The notes beneath the pieces are model-generated. The model made no database searches. It was not told where the DNA came from and was given only the letters and a program-made list of their open reading frames with translations. Made by a program: the position numbers and the translations under genes. A DNA stretch of 23,767 nucleotides from an uncultured Bacilli bacterium (GTDB lineage Bacteria; Bacillota_I; Bacilli_A; RF39; UBA660), in contig CAKPSW010000012.1 of NCBI GenBank assembly GCA_934183705.1, forward strand, positions 1-23,767, written 5' to 3'. Shown piece after piece: positions 14,653 through 20,220 of the stretch. Position 1 is the first letter of the stretch, and the number at the start of each line of letters is the position of its first letter.

Positions 14653-14681
14653 CCTTATATTTTTTAATATACTTTTATAGT

Positions 14682-14756
14682 TTAATTCCTTATAGAATAA
14701 GTAAATACCCCTCTAGTTAACTTCTTGTTAACGTACATTTGATTGTTATTTTTCAT
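14682..14756 (-). CDS. 24-residue leader peptide upstream of the surface protein gene
   Basis: The ORF starts at ATG 14756 with AAAGGTAGGTG a few bases upstream and stops at TAA 14682-14684. The peptide begins MKNNNQMYVNKKLTRG and ends TYSIRN. The segment YVNKKLT matches YVNEKLT in the remnant at 4967-5113, and in both the codons span GTTAAC-(5 nt)-GTTAAC, which can fold as a hairpin. Its promoter and 5' leader are also shared with that locus. It may be a true leader peptide, a short gene of its own, or a remnant of a deleted surface gene. Coding status is supported only by the ribosome binding site and the paralogous match. Confidence 0.45.
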   Translation of the reverse strand: MKNNNQMYVNKKLTRGVFTYSIRN

Positions 14757-14796
14757 ATGAGGCACCTACCTTTCTATTTATCTTCTATCTATCTAA

Positions 14797-14825
14797 ATTT
14801 TAGCATATTTTTATTTATTTATCAA
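14797..14825 (-). promoter_or_regulatory. Promoter of leader peptide/surface protein unit
   Basis: Minus strand TTGATA (14820-14825), 17-nt spacer, TAAAAT (14797-14802) with TG one base upstream. Spacer and transcript start closely resemble the promoter at 5145-5173. Confidence 0.7.
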
Positions 14826-14830
14826 GTATA

Positions 14831-15505
14831 TTATTCTTCTAGTGAAATAATTTTATCTATATTACTGTAAGAGATACTTACAAGATAATTATTAATAGTA
14901 TTATCTTTTTCTTTAAATAGATTAGTATAATCTATATCTATTGTATTATTTATATTATCTATTTTTATTGTAATATAGTCTTCTTTGGTATTTGATAAAT
15001 TTATATCACTAACTTTTACTTTATATATATTATCTTCTCTAGTGGATAATTTGATATATTCTTTAATATTATTTATATCTAAATAGTCATAATCTATTAT
15101 ATTATATATATCTTTTTTATTAGTAAGTATATAGCCTTTATCAGTATCTAATTTATAATATATATCTTTCTTTTTATAATAGTGTTCATTGTTATTATTA
15201 TTAGTTATTACTTCGTTATATCCTAGTACTTTACCGGTATAATTGTATACTATATCGTTAATTGTTATATTTAAATTATATTCATAGTTATCTGTTATTT
15301 GAGAGATAAAAATATTATCATTATTATTTACTTCTTTAGGAGTACCTCTCATATTTCCTATTCGTAAGAATATAATTAGACCTAAAAAGAAAATACCATA
15401 TAATATAAGTTCTAATTTTGCTTTTTCTCTTTTATCTTTTAATTTTTCTTTTAGTGTAAGTTTCTTTTTATTATTAATATTACTATTATTATCCTCTTTA
15501 TTCAT
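14831..15505 (-). CDS. Membrane-anchored protein of unknown function, coupled to fmt
   Basis: A 224-residue protein. Residues 1-30 are hydrophilic and basic (KKKLTLKEKLKDKREKAK) and residues 32-49 form one membrane helix. About 170 residues rich in Asn, Asp, Ile and Tyr follow, probably outside the cell. A run such as ITNNNNNEHYYKKKDIYYKL suggests a repetitive beta structure. No catalytic motif is seen. Its ATG overlaps the fmt stop in ATGA (4 nt), so it is translated from the fmt message, although no functional link to tRNA formylation is evident. The topology (N-in, short anchor, extracytoplasmic domain) is inferred from charge. Confidence 0.75.
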   Translation of the reverse strand: MNKEDNNSNINNKKKLTLKEKLKDKREKAKLELILYGIFFLGLIIFLRIGNMRGTPKEVNNNDNIFISQITDNYEYNLNITINDIVYNYTGKVLGYNEVITNNNNNEHYYKKKDIYYKLDTDKGYILTNKKDIYNIIDYDYLDINNIKEYIKLSTREDNIYKVKVSDINLSNTKEDYITIKIDNINNTIDIDYTNLFKEKDNTINNYLVSISYSNIDKIISLEE

Positions 15506-16440
15506 TTGAATCTAACTCCTATATAATCTTCTTTTTTAATACCATTTATGAATTCATGTACCATACATCTTTTCTTACCTTCTAATTTAATATCTGTTAG
15601 TTTAATTATATTATCTTTGGTACTTACGTATATGCCATCATTTTTGATATCATATATAACCCCTGGTAATCCTTTGGATTTTACATTTGTTATTTGAGAA
15701 GAATATACTTTCATTCTTTTGTTATTTATTATGGTATATGCTCCTGGAATACTGGATAGTCCTCTAATTTTATTATATATATTTAAGGCATTATCTTCAA
15801 AGTTTATCTTTTCTTCTTCTTTGGTAATATTATATCCAAAGGTAACTTCTTCTTCATTTTGATGTATTCTATTATTGGTACCATTAATAATTGTTGGAAT
15901 GGTTTCAATAAGTAAGTCTCTTCCTATAAAGCTAAGTTTTTCATATGCTTCATCTAATGTCATATCAATTGGCAGAGGAATAGATCTTTGACTGATAATA
16001 TCTCCTGCATCCATTTTTTTATCCATATACATAATAGTTACTCCTATTTCTTTATCACCATTCATTATGGCATGATGTATGGGAGCTCCTCCTCTTAATT
16101 TGGGAAGTAACGAACCATGTACATTAATTGCTCCATATCGTGGATAATCTAGTATTTCACTTGGTATAATTTGTCCATATGCTGCGGTAATAATTATATC
16201 AGGATGCATATCTAATATTTTTTGATAATCATCTTTAATTTTAAGTGGTTGAAATACTAAAATATTATTCTCTATAGCAAGTTTTTTACATGGCGAGTAT
16301 ATTATATTACCTTTCCTGTCTTTTTCTCTATCAGGCTGACAAACAACCATAACAACATTGTATTTTTTAATTAATTCTTCTAATATATTGGAAGCAAAAG
16401 ATGGAGTACCCATAAAAACAATATTGATATCCTTCATCAT
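15502..16440 (-). CDS. fmt: Methionyl-tRNA formyltransferase
   Basis: Fmt transfers a formyl group from 10-formyl-THF to Met-tRNAi before initiation. The 312-residue protein has normal length. It begins with IVFMGTPSFASNIL (residues 7-20). The catalytic region has AAYGQIIP (86-93), then INVHGSLLPKLRGGAP (105-120) with Asn106, His108 and the SLLPxxRG motif, and MDAGDII (143-149) with the catalytic Asp. The C-terminal OB-like domain follows from about 205. AAAGGAA precedes an ATGATG start; the first ATG is used. A promoter lies at 16473-16501, back to back with the antisense-RNA promoter of repeat copy A. Confidence 0.97.
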   Translation of the reverse strand: MMKDINIVFMGTPSFASNILEELIKKYNVVMVVCQPDREKDRKGNIIYSPCKKLAIENNILVFQPLKIKDDYQKILDMHPDIIITAAYGQIIPSEILDYPRYGAINVHGSLLPKLRGGAPIHHAIMNGDKEIGVTIMYMDKKMDAGDIISQRSIPLPIDMTLDEAYEKLSFIGRDLLIETIPTIINGTNNRIHQNEEEVTFGYNITKEEEKINFEDNALNIYNKIRGLSSIPGAYTIINNKRMKVYSSQITNVKSKGLPGVIYDIKNDGIYVSTKDNIIKLTDIKLEGKKRCMVHEFINGIKKEDYIGVRFK

Positions 16441-16472
16441 ATAAGATCATTCCTTTCACTCTTACTATTTAT

Positions 16473-16501
16473 ATTTTAACAAAATATTATAGTAAAGTCC
16501 A
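16473..16501 (-). promoter_or_regulatory. Promoter of fmt
   Basis: Minus strand TGGACT (16496-16501), 17-nt spacer, TAAAAT (16473-16478). Confidence 0.6.
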
Positions 16502-16511
16502 TATTTTTGAC

Positions 16512-16540
16512 TTGTATTTTTTTTAAATGTATTATATAAT
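16512..16540 (+). promoter_or_regulatory. Promoter of antisense RNA, copy A
   Basis: TTGTAT (16512-16517), 17-nt spacer, TATAAT (16535-16540). The -10 and downstream bases are inside the duplicated unit; the -35 lies just outside it and differs from copy B. Confidence 0.75.
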
Positions 16541-16546
16541 GTATAT

Positions 16547-16653
16547 GGAAAGAGAAATTTACCCATGATAAAAATGGGTAACACCTATATTCGAAAGGTG
16601 TTCTCTCCATGTTGTTTCATGGAGCACTTCCTTAAGTAGAGTGCTCTTTTTTT
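16547..16653 (+). ncRNA. Antisense RNA (putative antitoxin), copy A
   Basis: The predicted start lies 6-7 bases after the -10 at 16535-16540. The transcript can form four hairpins: 16559-16566 with 16574-16581 (TTACCCAT/ATGGGTAA), 16581-16586 with 16596-16601, CTCCATG 16605-16611 with 16618-16624, and the terminator GAGCACT 16622-16628 with 16640-16646 followed by TTTTTTT (16647-16653). The U-run ends exactly at the stop codon of the minus-strand peptide, so the RNA is fully complementary to that gene's 3' UTR and not to its ORF. This is the arrangement of 3'-overlapping type I antitoxins such as RatA and SR4. The role is inferred from layout. Confidence 0.7.
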
Positions 16654-16737
16654 CTATCTATGATTACCCTTGCATAAAGCAAGAATAACCAGAATAGTTA
16701 AAGCATAGCAAAGTGCATATGCTAAAACTGATTCCAC
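16654..16737 (-). CDS. 27-residue hydrophobic peptide, putative type I toxin, copy A
   Basis: The ORF runs from GTG 16737 to TAG 16654-16656. The peptide starts MESVLAYALCYALT, continues as a hydrophobic helix ILVILALC and ends KGNHR, the usual build of membrane-acting type I toxins (one helix, basic tail). The start is supported by AAAGGGGG 9 nt upstream; an in-frame TGA sits two codons upstream, so no longer form exists. It overlaps the stop of a 13-codon leader ORF by one base (TAGTG), suggesting coupled translation. It has its own consensus promoter and a convergent antisense RNA over its 3' UTR. It is identical to copy B. I recognise no named toxin family; toxicity is inference. Confidence 0.65.
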   Translation of the reverse strand: MESVLAYALCYALTILVILALCKGNHR

Positions 16738-16778
16738 TACTCAAAACCCCCTTTATAGAGCTTTCTTTCATATAGCAT
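16737..16778 (-). CDS. 13-codon leader ORF overlapping the toxin start, copy A
   Basis: ATG 16778 to TAG 16737-16739 encodes MLYERKLYKGGFE. AAGGAAGGGG lies directly upstream. Its KGG codons form the Shine-Dalgarno of the next ORF and its stop overlaps the next start. This resembles the mok leader that couples translation of hok. An alternative ORF in another frame (start ATG 16771, 35 codons, stop 16664) uses the same upstream ribosome binding site and cannot be excluded. Confidence 0.45.
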   Translation of the reverse strand: MLYERKLYKGGFE

Positions 16779-16840
16779 CACCCCTTCCTTAATAAAATTA
16801 AAAAAGGAGAGAACACCCATACAGGTATTACCACTTAACC

Positions 16841-16869
16841 ATTATATATAAATTAATACTTATAGTCAA
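16841..16869 (-). promoter_or_regulatory. Promoter of putative toxin mRNA, copy A
   Basis: Minus strand TTGACT (16864-16869), 17-nt spacer, TATAAT (16841-16846). The predicted 5' UTR is about 55 nt to the leader ATG. It contains GGTGTTCTCTCC (16806-16817 read in reverse), which can pair with GGAGAGAACACC near the mRNA 3' end. Confidence 0.85.
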
Positions 16870-16929
16870 TATCAAATTGATTATTTTTAAAATTAGTTTG
16901 TAGAGCCTTTATTTATAAGAGTTTACGTT

Positions 16930-16962
16930 AAAATATAGTACTAAACATTTGTACTATATTTT
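16930..16962. terminator. Perfect 12-bp hairpin at the outer end of copy A
   Basis: AAAATATAGTAC (16930-16941) pairs with GTACTATATTTT (16951-16962), 9-nt loop. T-runs on both sides allow termination in either direction; it separates copy A from the antisense promoter of copy B. Confidence 0.7.
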
Positions 16963-16981
16963 TATTTTTGCTAAGTAAAGA

Positions 16982-17010
16982 TTGCATTTTTCTGAAATAT
17001 ATTATATAAT
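16982..17010 (+). promoter_or_regulatory. Promoter of antisense RNA, copy B
   Basis: TTGCAT (16982-16987), 17-nt spacer, TATAAT (17005-17010). Confidence 0.75.
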
Positions 17011-17016
17011 GTATAT

Positions 17017-17124
17017 GGAAAGAGAAATTTACCCATAATAAAAATGGGTAACACCTATATTCGAAAGGTGTTCTCTCCGTATGTTTTTTACGAAGCACTT
17101 CCTTAAGTAGAGTGCTCTTTTTTT
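17017..17124 (+). ncRNA. Antisense RNA (putative antitoxin), copy B
   Basis: Same layout as copy A: first hairpin TTACCCAT/ATGGGTAA, second ACACCT/AGGTGT, a third hairpin, and the GAGTGCTC-type terminator followed by a T-run ending at the peptide stop codon. The third hairpin has a different sequence from copy A (CTCCGTA with TACGAAG), but pairing is kept by paired changes. That supports an RNA structure. The loop and stem difference could make each antisense RNA prefer its own toxin mRNA. Confidence 0.7.
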
Positions 17125-17208
17125 CTATCTATGATTACCCTTGCATAAAGCAAGAATAACCAGAATAGTTAAAGCATAGCAAAGTGCATATGCTAAAACT
17201 GATTCCAC
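17125..17208 (-). CDS. 27-residue hydrophobic peptide, putative type I toxin, copy B
   Basis: Identical in DNA and protein to the copy A peptide, with GTG at 17208 and TAG at 17125-17127, the same Shine-Dalgarno, overlapping leader ORF and promoter. Identity of the coding part, beside divergence in the antisense part, points to a recent duplication or ongoing conversion with selection for distinct regulators. Confidence 0.65.
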   Translation of the reverse strand: MESVLAYALCYALTILVILALCKGNHR

Positions 17209-17249
17209 TACTCAAAACCCCCTTTATAGAGCTTTCTTTCATATAGCAT
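17208..17249 (-). CDS. 13-codon leader ORF overlapping the toxin start, copy B
   Basis: Identical to the copy A leader ORF; ATG 17249, TAG 17208-17210, one-base overlap with the following GTG. Confidence 0.45.
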   Translation of the reverse strand: MLYERKLYKGGFE

Positions 17250-17311
17250 CACCCCTTCCTTAATAAAATTAAAAAAGGAGAGAACACCCATACAGGTATT
17301 ACCACTTAACC

Positions 17312-17340
17312 ATTATATATAAATTAATACTTATAGTCAA
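17312..17340 (-). promoter_or_regulatory. Promoter of putative toxin mRNA, copy B
   Basis: Minus strand TTGACT (17335-17340), 17-nt spacer, TATAAT (17312-17317), identical to copy A. Confidence 0.85.
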
Positions 17341-17400
17341 TATCAAATTGATTATTTTTAAAATTAGTTTATAGGGCCTTTATTTATAAGAGTTTACGTC

Positions 17401-17433
17401 AAAATATAGTACTAAACATTCGTACTATATTTT
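17401..17433. terminator. Perfect 12-bp hairpin at the end of the thyA-dfrA-tmk operon and of copy B
   Basis: AAAATATAGTAC (17401-17412) pairs with GTACTATATTTT (17422-17433), loop differing by one base from copy A. It lies about 30 bases beyond the tmk stop and probably ends that operon before the toxin promoter. Confidence 0.75.
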
Positions 17434-17461
17434 AAATATAAGATATATAGAAAAAGAAACT

Positions 17462-18136
17462 CTAATTATAGAATTTCTCTTTTATTAATTTATATATATC
17501 TTCATGAATTTCCTCTGGTGATCTCATTTTGTTATTTGAAGAGCATTCGATAAAATTCCAATTATATTTCTTTGCTATTTCAATAGAGGTATCATAAGCC
17601 TTTTTTAGATATTCATAGTCTCTTTCATGAATATCATTTTTTATTCCTTCATTACTGGTTCTCTTGCCTTTAAGGGTTCTAGAAAGTTTGAAAGGAACAT
17701 GCAGAAATATAACTAAATCAGGAATAGGAATACCGATTTTATGATATTCATAGTCATAAACATAATTAATAAAATTTTCTTTTTCCTTAGGATTATCGAT
17801 TACTGATGATTGATATATTAAAGAAGAAGTGGTATATCTATCAAGTACTATTATATTACCTTTATCATATTCTTGTTTTAAGCCAGTTATCCAAGTAATA
17901 GCTCTATCTTGAGCGTATAGACTATTGACAAAATAAGGAGATAAACTAGATATTTTGCCATAATTACCTTTTAGATATTCTTCAACTGGTCTTCCTTGAT
18001 ATGTTCCATAACTAGGAAAATGATGGGTAGTAATTACTTTTTCTTTATCTTTTAATAGTCTGTCTATTAATAGTTTATATTGGACACTTTTACCTACCCC
18101 ATCGGAAGATCCTTCGATTACAATAAGGTTTCCCAT
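17462..18136 (-). CDS. tmk: Thymidylate kinase
   Basis: Tmk phosphorylates dTMP to dTDP with ATP. The 224-residue protein has an N-terminal P-loop region, LIVIEGSSDGVGKSVQ (4-19), and DRYTTSSLIYQ (99-109), the substrate-binding DR(Y/H) motif. A LID region around KGKRTSNEGIKNDIHERD lies in the C-terminal third. The P-loop has one residue more than the usual EGxDGxGKTTQ, and Val replaces the second Thr. It overlaps the dfrA stop by one base (TAATG). It is the last gene of the thymidylate operon and ends at the hairpin of repeat copy B. Confidence 0.92.
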   Translation of the reverse strand: MGNLIVIEGSSDGVGKSVQYKLLIDRLLKDKEKVITTHHFPSYGTYQGRPVEEYLKGNYGKISSLSPYFVNSLYAQDRAITWITGLKQEYDKGNIIVLDRYTTSSLIYQSSVIDNPKEKENFINYVYDYEYHKIGIPIPDLVIFLHVPFKLSRTLKGKRTSNEGIKNDIHERDYEYLKKAYDTSIEIAKKYNWNFIECSSNNKMRSPEEIHEDIYKLIKEKFYN

Positions 18137-18630
18137 TACTTAACCTTCTTTCTAATATATTTATTTCTAACGTAAGGAATATCGTTATCCATAAAATTAC
18201 CGATTTCTTCTTTATCAAATTCTTCTGGATTAAAATAAGGAAAATATGTATCTGCGGTATATTCATTTGCTATTTCTGTTAAATACATAACTTCTACGTA
18301 AGGCATAAATAGTTCATATATCATTGCTCCACCAACTACCATAAAGTCTTCATTTGTTTTATAAACATAATCTAAAAGTTTATCAAACTTATCAAAGCAT
18401 ACAACATCACACATACTTTCTATATTATGTGATGTTAAAACAATGGGATTTCTTCCAGTAAAGGCTTTCAAAGGCATTGATTCGAATGTGCGTCTTCCCA
18501 TAATAATATTCTTACCCATTGTCATCTTTTTATAGAAGGCTAAATCTTCTGGTATCTTCCAAAGCAGATGATTATCAATACCAAGTTCGTTATTATATCC
18601 TATAGCGGCGATTAAACTTAAACTTTTCAT
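18136..18630 (-). CDS. dfrA: Dihydrofolate reductase
   Basis: DHFR reduces dihydrofolate, the by-product of ThyA, to tetrahydrofolate with NADPH. The 164-residue protein has the expected motifs: IAAIGYNNELGIDNHLLWKI (7-26), then PEDLAFYK with the active-site acid Asp29. The NADPH site has MGRRTFESMP (44-53), IVLTS (63-67) and MVVGGAMIYELFMP (97-110). Length is normal. AGGAGG lies 6 nt before the ATG. It sits 10 bases after thyA and overlaps tmk, so the three are one operon. The symbol is used generically for chromosomal DHFR (folA-type). Confidence 0.96.
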   Translation of the reverse strand: MKSLSLIAAIGYNNELGIDNHLLWKIPEDLAFYKKMTMGKNIIMGRRTFESMPLKAFTGRNPIVLTSHNIESMCDVVCFDKFDKLLDYVYKTNEDFMVVGGAMIYELFMPYVEVMYLTEIANEYTADTYFPYFNPEEFDKEEIGNFMDNDIPYVRNKYIRKKVK

Positions 18631-18640
18631 ACTATTCCTC

Positions 18641-19795
18641 CTATTGGGCTATAGGAAAAGTTATTTTTCCCATATGTTTATAATCTGTTATTTTAACATC
18701 TTTAAGTTCTTTAGAGTTATCGAATTTAAAGAAATCATCTATATCTTTATTTAACTCGAGGTGCGGATGTGTAGGATATAATATCAAATCAATAATTTTA
18801 TTTTCTGTATCTAACTTCTTATATTCATCACTTTTAATATCTTTAATTAAACTTAGTTTATCTTCTAGTGATTTTTTCATTTTTACAAGTTCATCATGTG
18901 GTAATAGTGATAATTCGTTATATCTATCTTCTCTTCTTATCTGTTCTTTAACACCATCTATTTGATTAACATAAATATGAGCATCCTTAATAGAATAATT
19001 AAGTTTACCTACCTTTAATCCAGTAACCTGAGCTATCATTGCTAAGAAACAAGAATATTGTGTAATATTAAATGGAAGCCCAAGAGGTACATCACAACTT
19101 CTTTGATGAACAAATAAATTTAGTGTTCCATCAGTAACATCCCATTCTGTAGACCATACACATGATGGAAGTACCGCCGTTCTTAGAAATTCATCTTGCC
19201 ATAAGCTTTTAACCATTCTTCTATCAGTAGGATTGTTTTTTATAGTATCGATTAAATTTCTAGCATGTTTATATCTATTTGTTATATATCCATAAGCAGT
19301 ACCTATAGTATAAGCAAACTCTTTACCATAGTATTTAGCACTTTTAATGGTCTTACCTTCTATTTTGCTTTTGGCTTTCATAACATTACCTTTACTATCA
19401 AGTTTAGGCTTTAACTCTCCAAAAGGATTATCTACTTCTGTGCTTAATGGATCCATAACAATAACTTCCCTATCCGGATCGTAATTACCACTAGGTTCAT
19501 ATATACGATAAATTCCATCGTCATCTACCATCCATTCATCCCATATATGGACATTTCTTTCATGTAAATCTCTTACGTCGTTGGAGCCCATTTGCCATAT
19601 CCAAAGCATCTCAGTAACAGCTTGTCTATAAAACATTTGTTTTGTTTGTAAAATAGGAAACTCATCATCTACATCAAAGCAGAAATGAAATTCTGGTATT
19701 TTTAGTGTATTAATTCCTGTTCTATTATGAACCTCTATTCCATTATTAATAATTTCTCTAAGTAATCTTAAATATTCTTTATCAAATTCAGTCAT
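18641..19795 (-). CDS. thyA: Thymidylate synthase ThyA, enlarged form
   Basis: ThyA methylates dUMP to dTMP using methylene-THF. The 384-residue protein is much longer than the usual 264-280. Its core motifs are clear: EVHNRTGINT (21-30), a catalytic Cys212 in LPSCVWSTEWDV, and VHQRSCDVPLGLPFNITQYS (229-248) for the phosphate and folate site. DAHIY (271-275) follows, with the usual His and Tyr, then a C-terminus near KITFPIAQ. The extra length lies in an insertion at about 105-160 (Lys-rich) and another at about 290-335 (charged, probably helical). The normal 'PCH' around the nucleophile is 'SCV' here. A GAGGAGGTAAG Shine-Dalgarno and a promoter at 19828-19856 support the start. It is first in the operon with dfrA and tmk. 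Confidence 0.95.
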   Translation of the reverse strand: MTEFDKEYLRLLREIINNGIEVHNRTGINTLKIPEFHFCFDVDDEFPILQTKQMFYRQAVTEMLWIWQMGSNDVRDLHERNVHIWDEWMVDDDGIYRIYEPSGNYDPDREVIVMDPLSTEVDNPFGELKPKLDSKGNVMKAKSKIEGKTIKSAKYYGKEFAYTIGTAYGYITNRYKHARNLIDTIKNNPTDRRMVKSLWQDEFLRTAVLPSCVWSTEWDVTDGTLNLFVHQRSCDVPLGLPFNITQYSCFLAMIAQVTGLKVGKLNYSIKDAHIYVNQIDGVKEQIRREDRYNELSLLPHDELVKMKKSLEDKLSLIKDIKSDEYKKLDTENKIIDLILYPTHPHLELNKDIDDFFKFDNSKELKDVKITDYKHMGKITFPIAQ

Positions 19796-19827
19796 AATAA
19801 CTTACCTCCTCTATTATCATCTATTTA

Positions 19828-19856
19828 ATGATATCATAGAGAAGTAAATAAAGCAA
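19828..19856 (-). promoter_or_regulatory. Promoter of the thyA-dfrA-tmk operon
   Basis: Minus strand TTGCTT (19851-19856), 17-nt spacer, TATCAT (19828-19833) with TGA before the -10. The Shine-Dalgarno begins about 15 bases downstream. Confidence 0.7.
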
Positions 19857-19895
19857 CATAATTTACCTATGGTTTACTCACACGGCGATACTCTA

Positions 19896-20159
19896 TTATA
19901 ACTTTTCGATATATTTTTCTAGTAATATAAGTCCTAAATCTTTTATTAGGGTTAAAGATGATTTGCCAAGTTTTTTTAAACATTCTTTTAGTTTGTTATT
20001 ATCTTTATTTTCACAGTGGTTTATAGCTTCTTTTACTATATCTTTATCATTGGTATATAAAAGTAATTTATTAAGTTCTTCTTTTAATTCATAATAAGTA
20101 ATATTTACATTATTTATATTATTGTTACCTTTAGATATTATTCCGTTATTTATAATCAT
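19896..20159 (-). CDS. 87-residue helical protein sharing a motif with its upstream neighbour
   Basis: The protein begins MIINNGIISKGNNNINNVNI, an Asn/Gly-rich stretch. It continues as a short helical domain (ELKEELNKLLLYTNDKDIVK, then LKKLGKSSLTLIKDLGLILL). There is no signal peptide. Its first codons lie inside the end of the preceding gene (14-nt overlap), with GGAAGAT as ribosome binding site. The motif INNGIISKGNNN occurs again at the C-terminus of that preceding protein. I do not recognise a defined family. The order 'strand-forming Asn/Gly motif, then small helical domain' resembles short modules that dock to partner proteins, but no function is claimed. Confidence 0.65.
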   Translation of the reverse strand: MIINNGIISKGNNNINNVNITYYELKEELNKLLLYTNDKDIVKEAINHCENKDNNKLKECLKKLGKSSLTLIKDLGLILLEKYIEKL

Positions 20160-20220
20160 TTTTATCTTCCTTTATAATCTTGTTTTTATTATTATTGCCT
20201 TTAGATATAATACCGTTATT
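20121..20220. repeat. Imperfect direct repeat, two 30-bp units 70 bp apart
   Basis: Units at 20121-20150 and 20191-20220 share 26 of 30 bases (core CCTTTAGATAT and CCGTTATT). They encode the shared INNGIISKGNNN motif at the end of one gene and the start of the next, in different reading frames of the operon. Confidence 0.75.

Larger units (their letters stand above)
16525..16962. repeat. Direct repeat copy A (toxin-antitoxin-like module)
   Basis: This unit is repeated at 16995-17433 in the same orientation. The 270 bases 16630-16899 are identical to 17101-17370, covering the peptide ORFs, their 5' UTR and their promoter. Differences cluster in one antisense-RNA hairpin (16609-16623) plus a few single bases, including four near the outer end. 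Each copy ends in a perfect 12-bp hairpin. It carries no transposase or terminal repeats typical of an insertion sequence. Confidence 0.92.
16995..17433. repeat. Direct repeat copy B (toxin-antitoxin-like module)
   Basis: Second copy of the unit at 16525-16962, offset by 470-471 bases with one single-base indel inside the variable antisense hairpin. Bases 17101-17370 are identical to copy A. It abuts the 3' end of tmk. Confidence 0.92.

Noticed and set aside
16575..17106. Plus-strand ORFs beginning MGNTYIRKVFSP inside both antisense RNAs
   Set aside because: They lack a ribosome binding site, and after this shared start the two copies diverge in protein sequence and length while the RNA hairpin keeps its pairing; an RNA function explains the region better.
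16525..17433. Insertion sequence or transposon remnant
   Set aside because: There is no transposase ORF, no terminal inverted repeats around each copy and no target-site duplication; the unit is fully explained by two short convergent transcripts.
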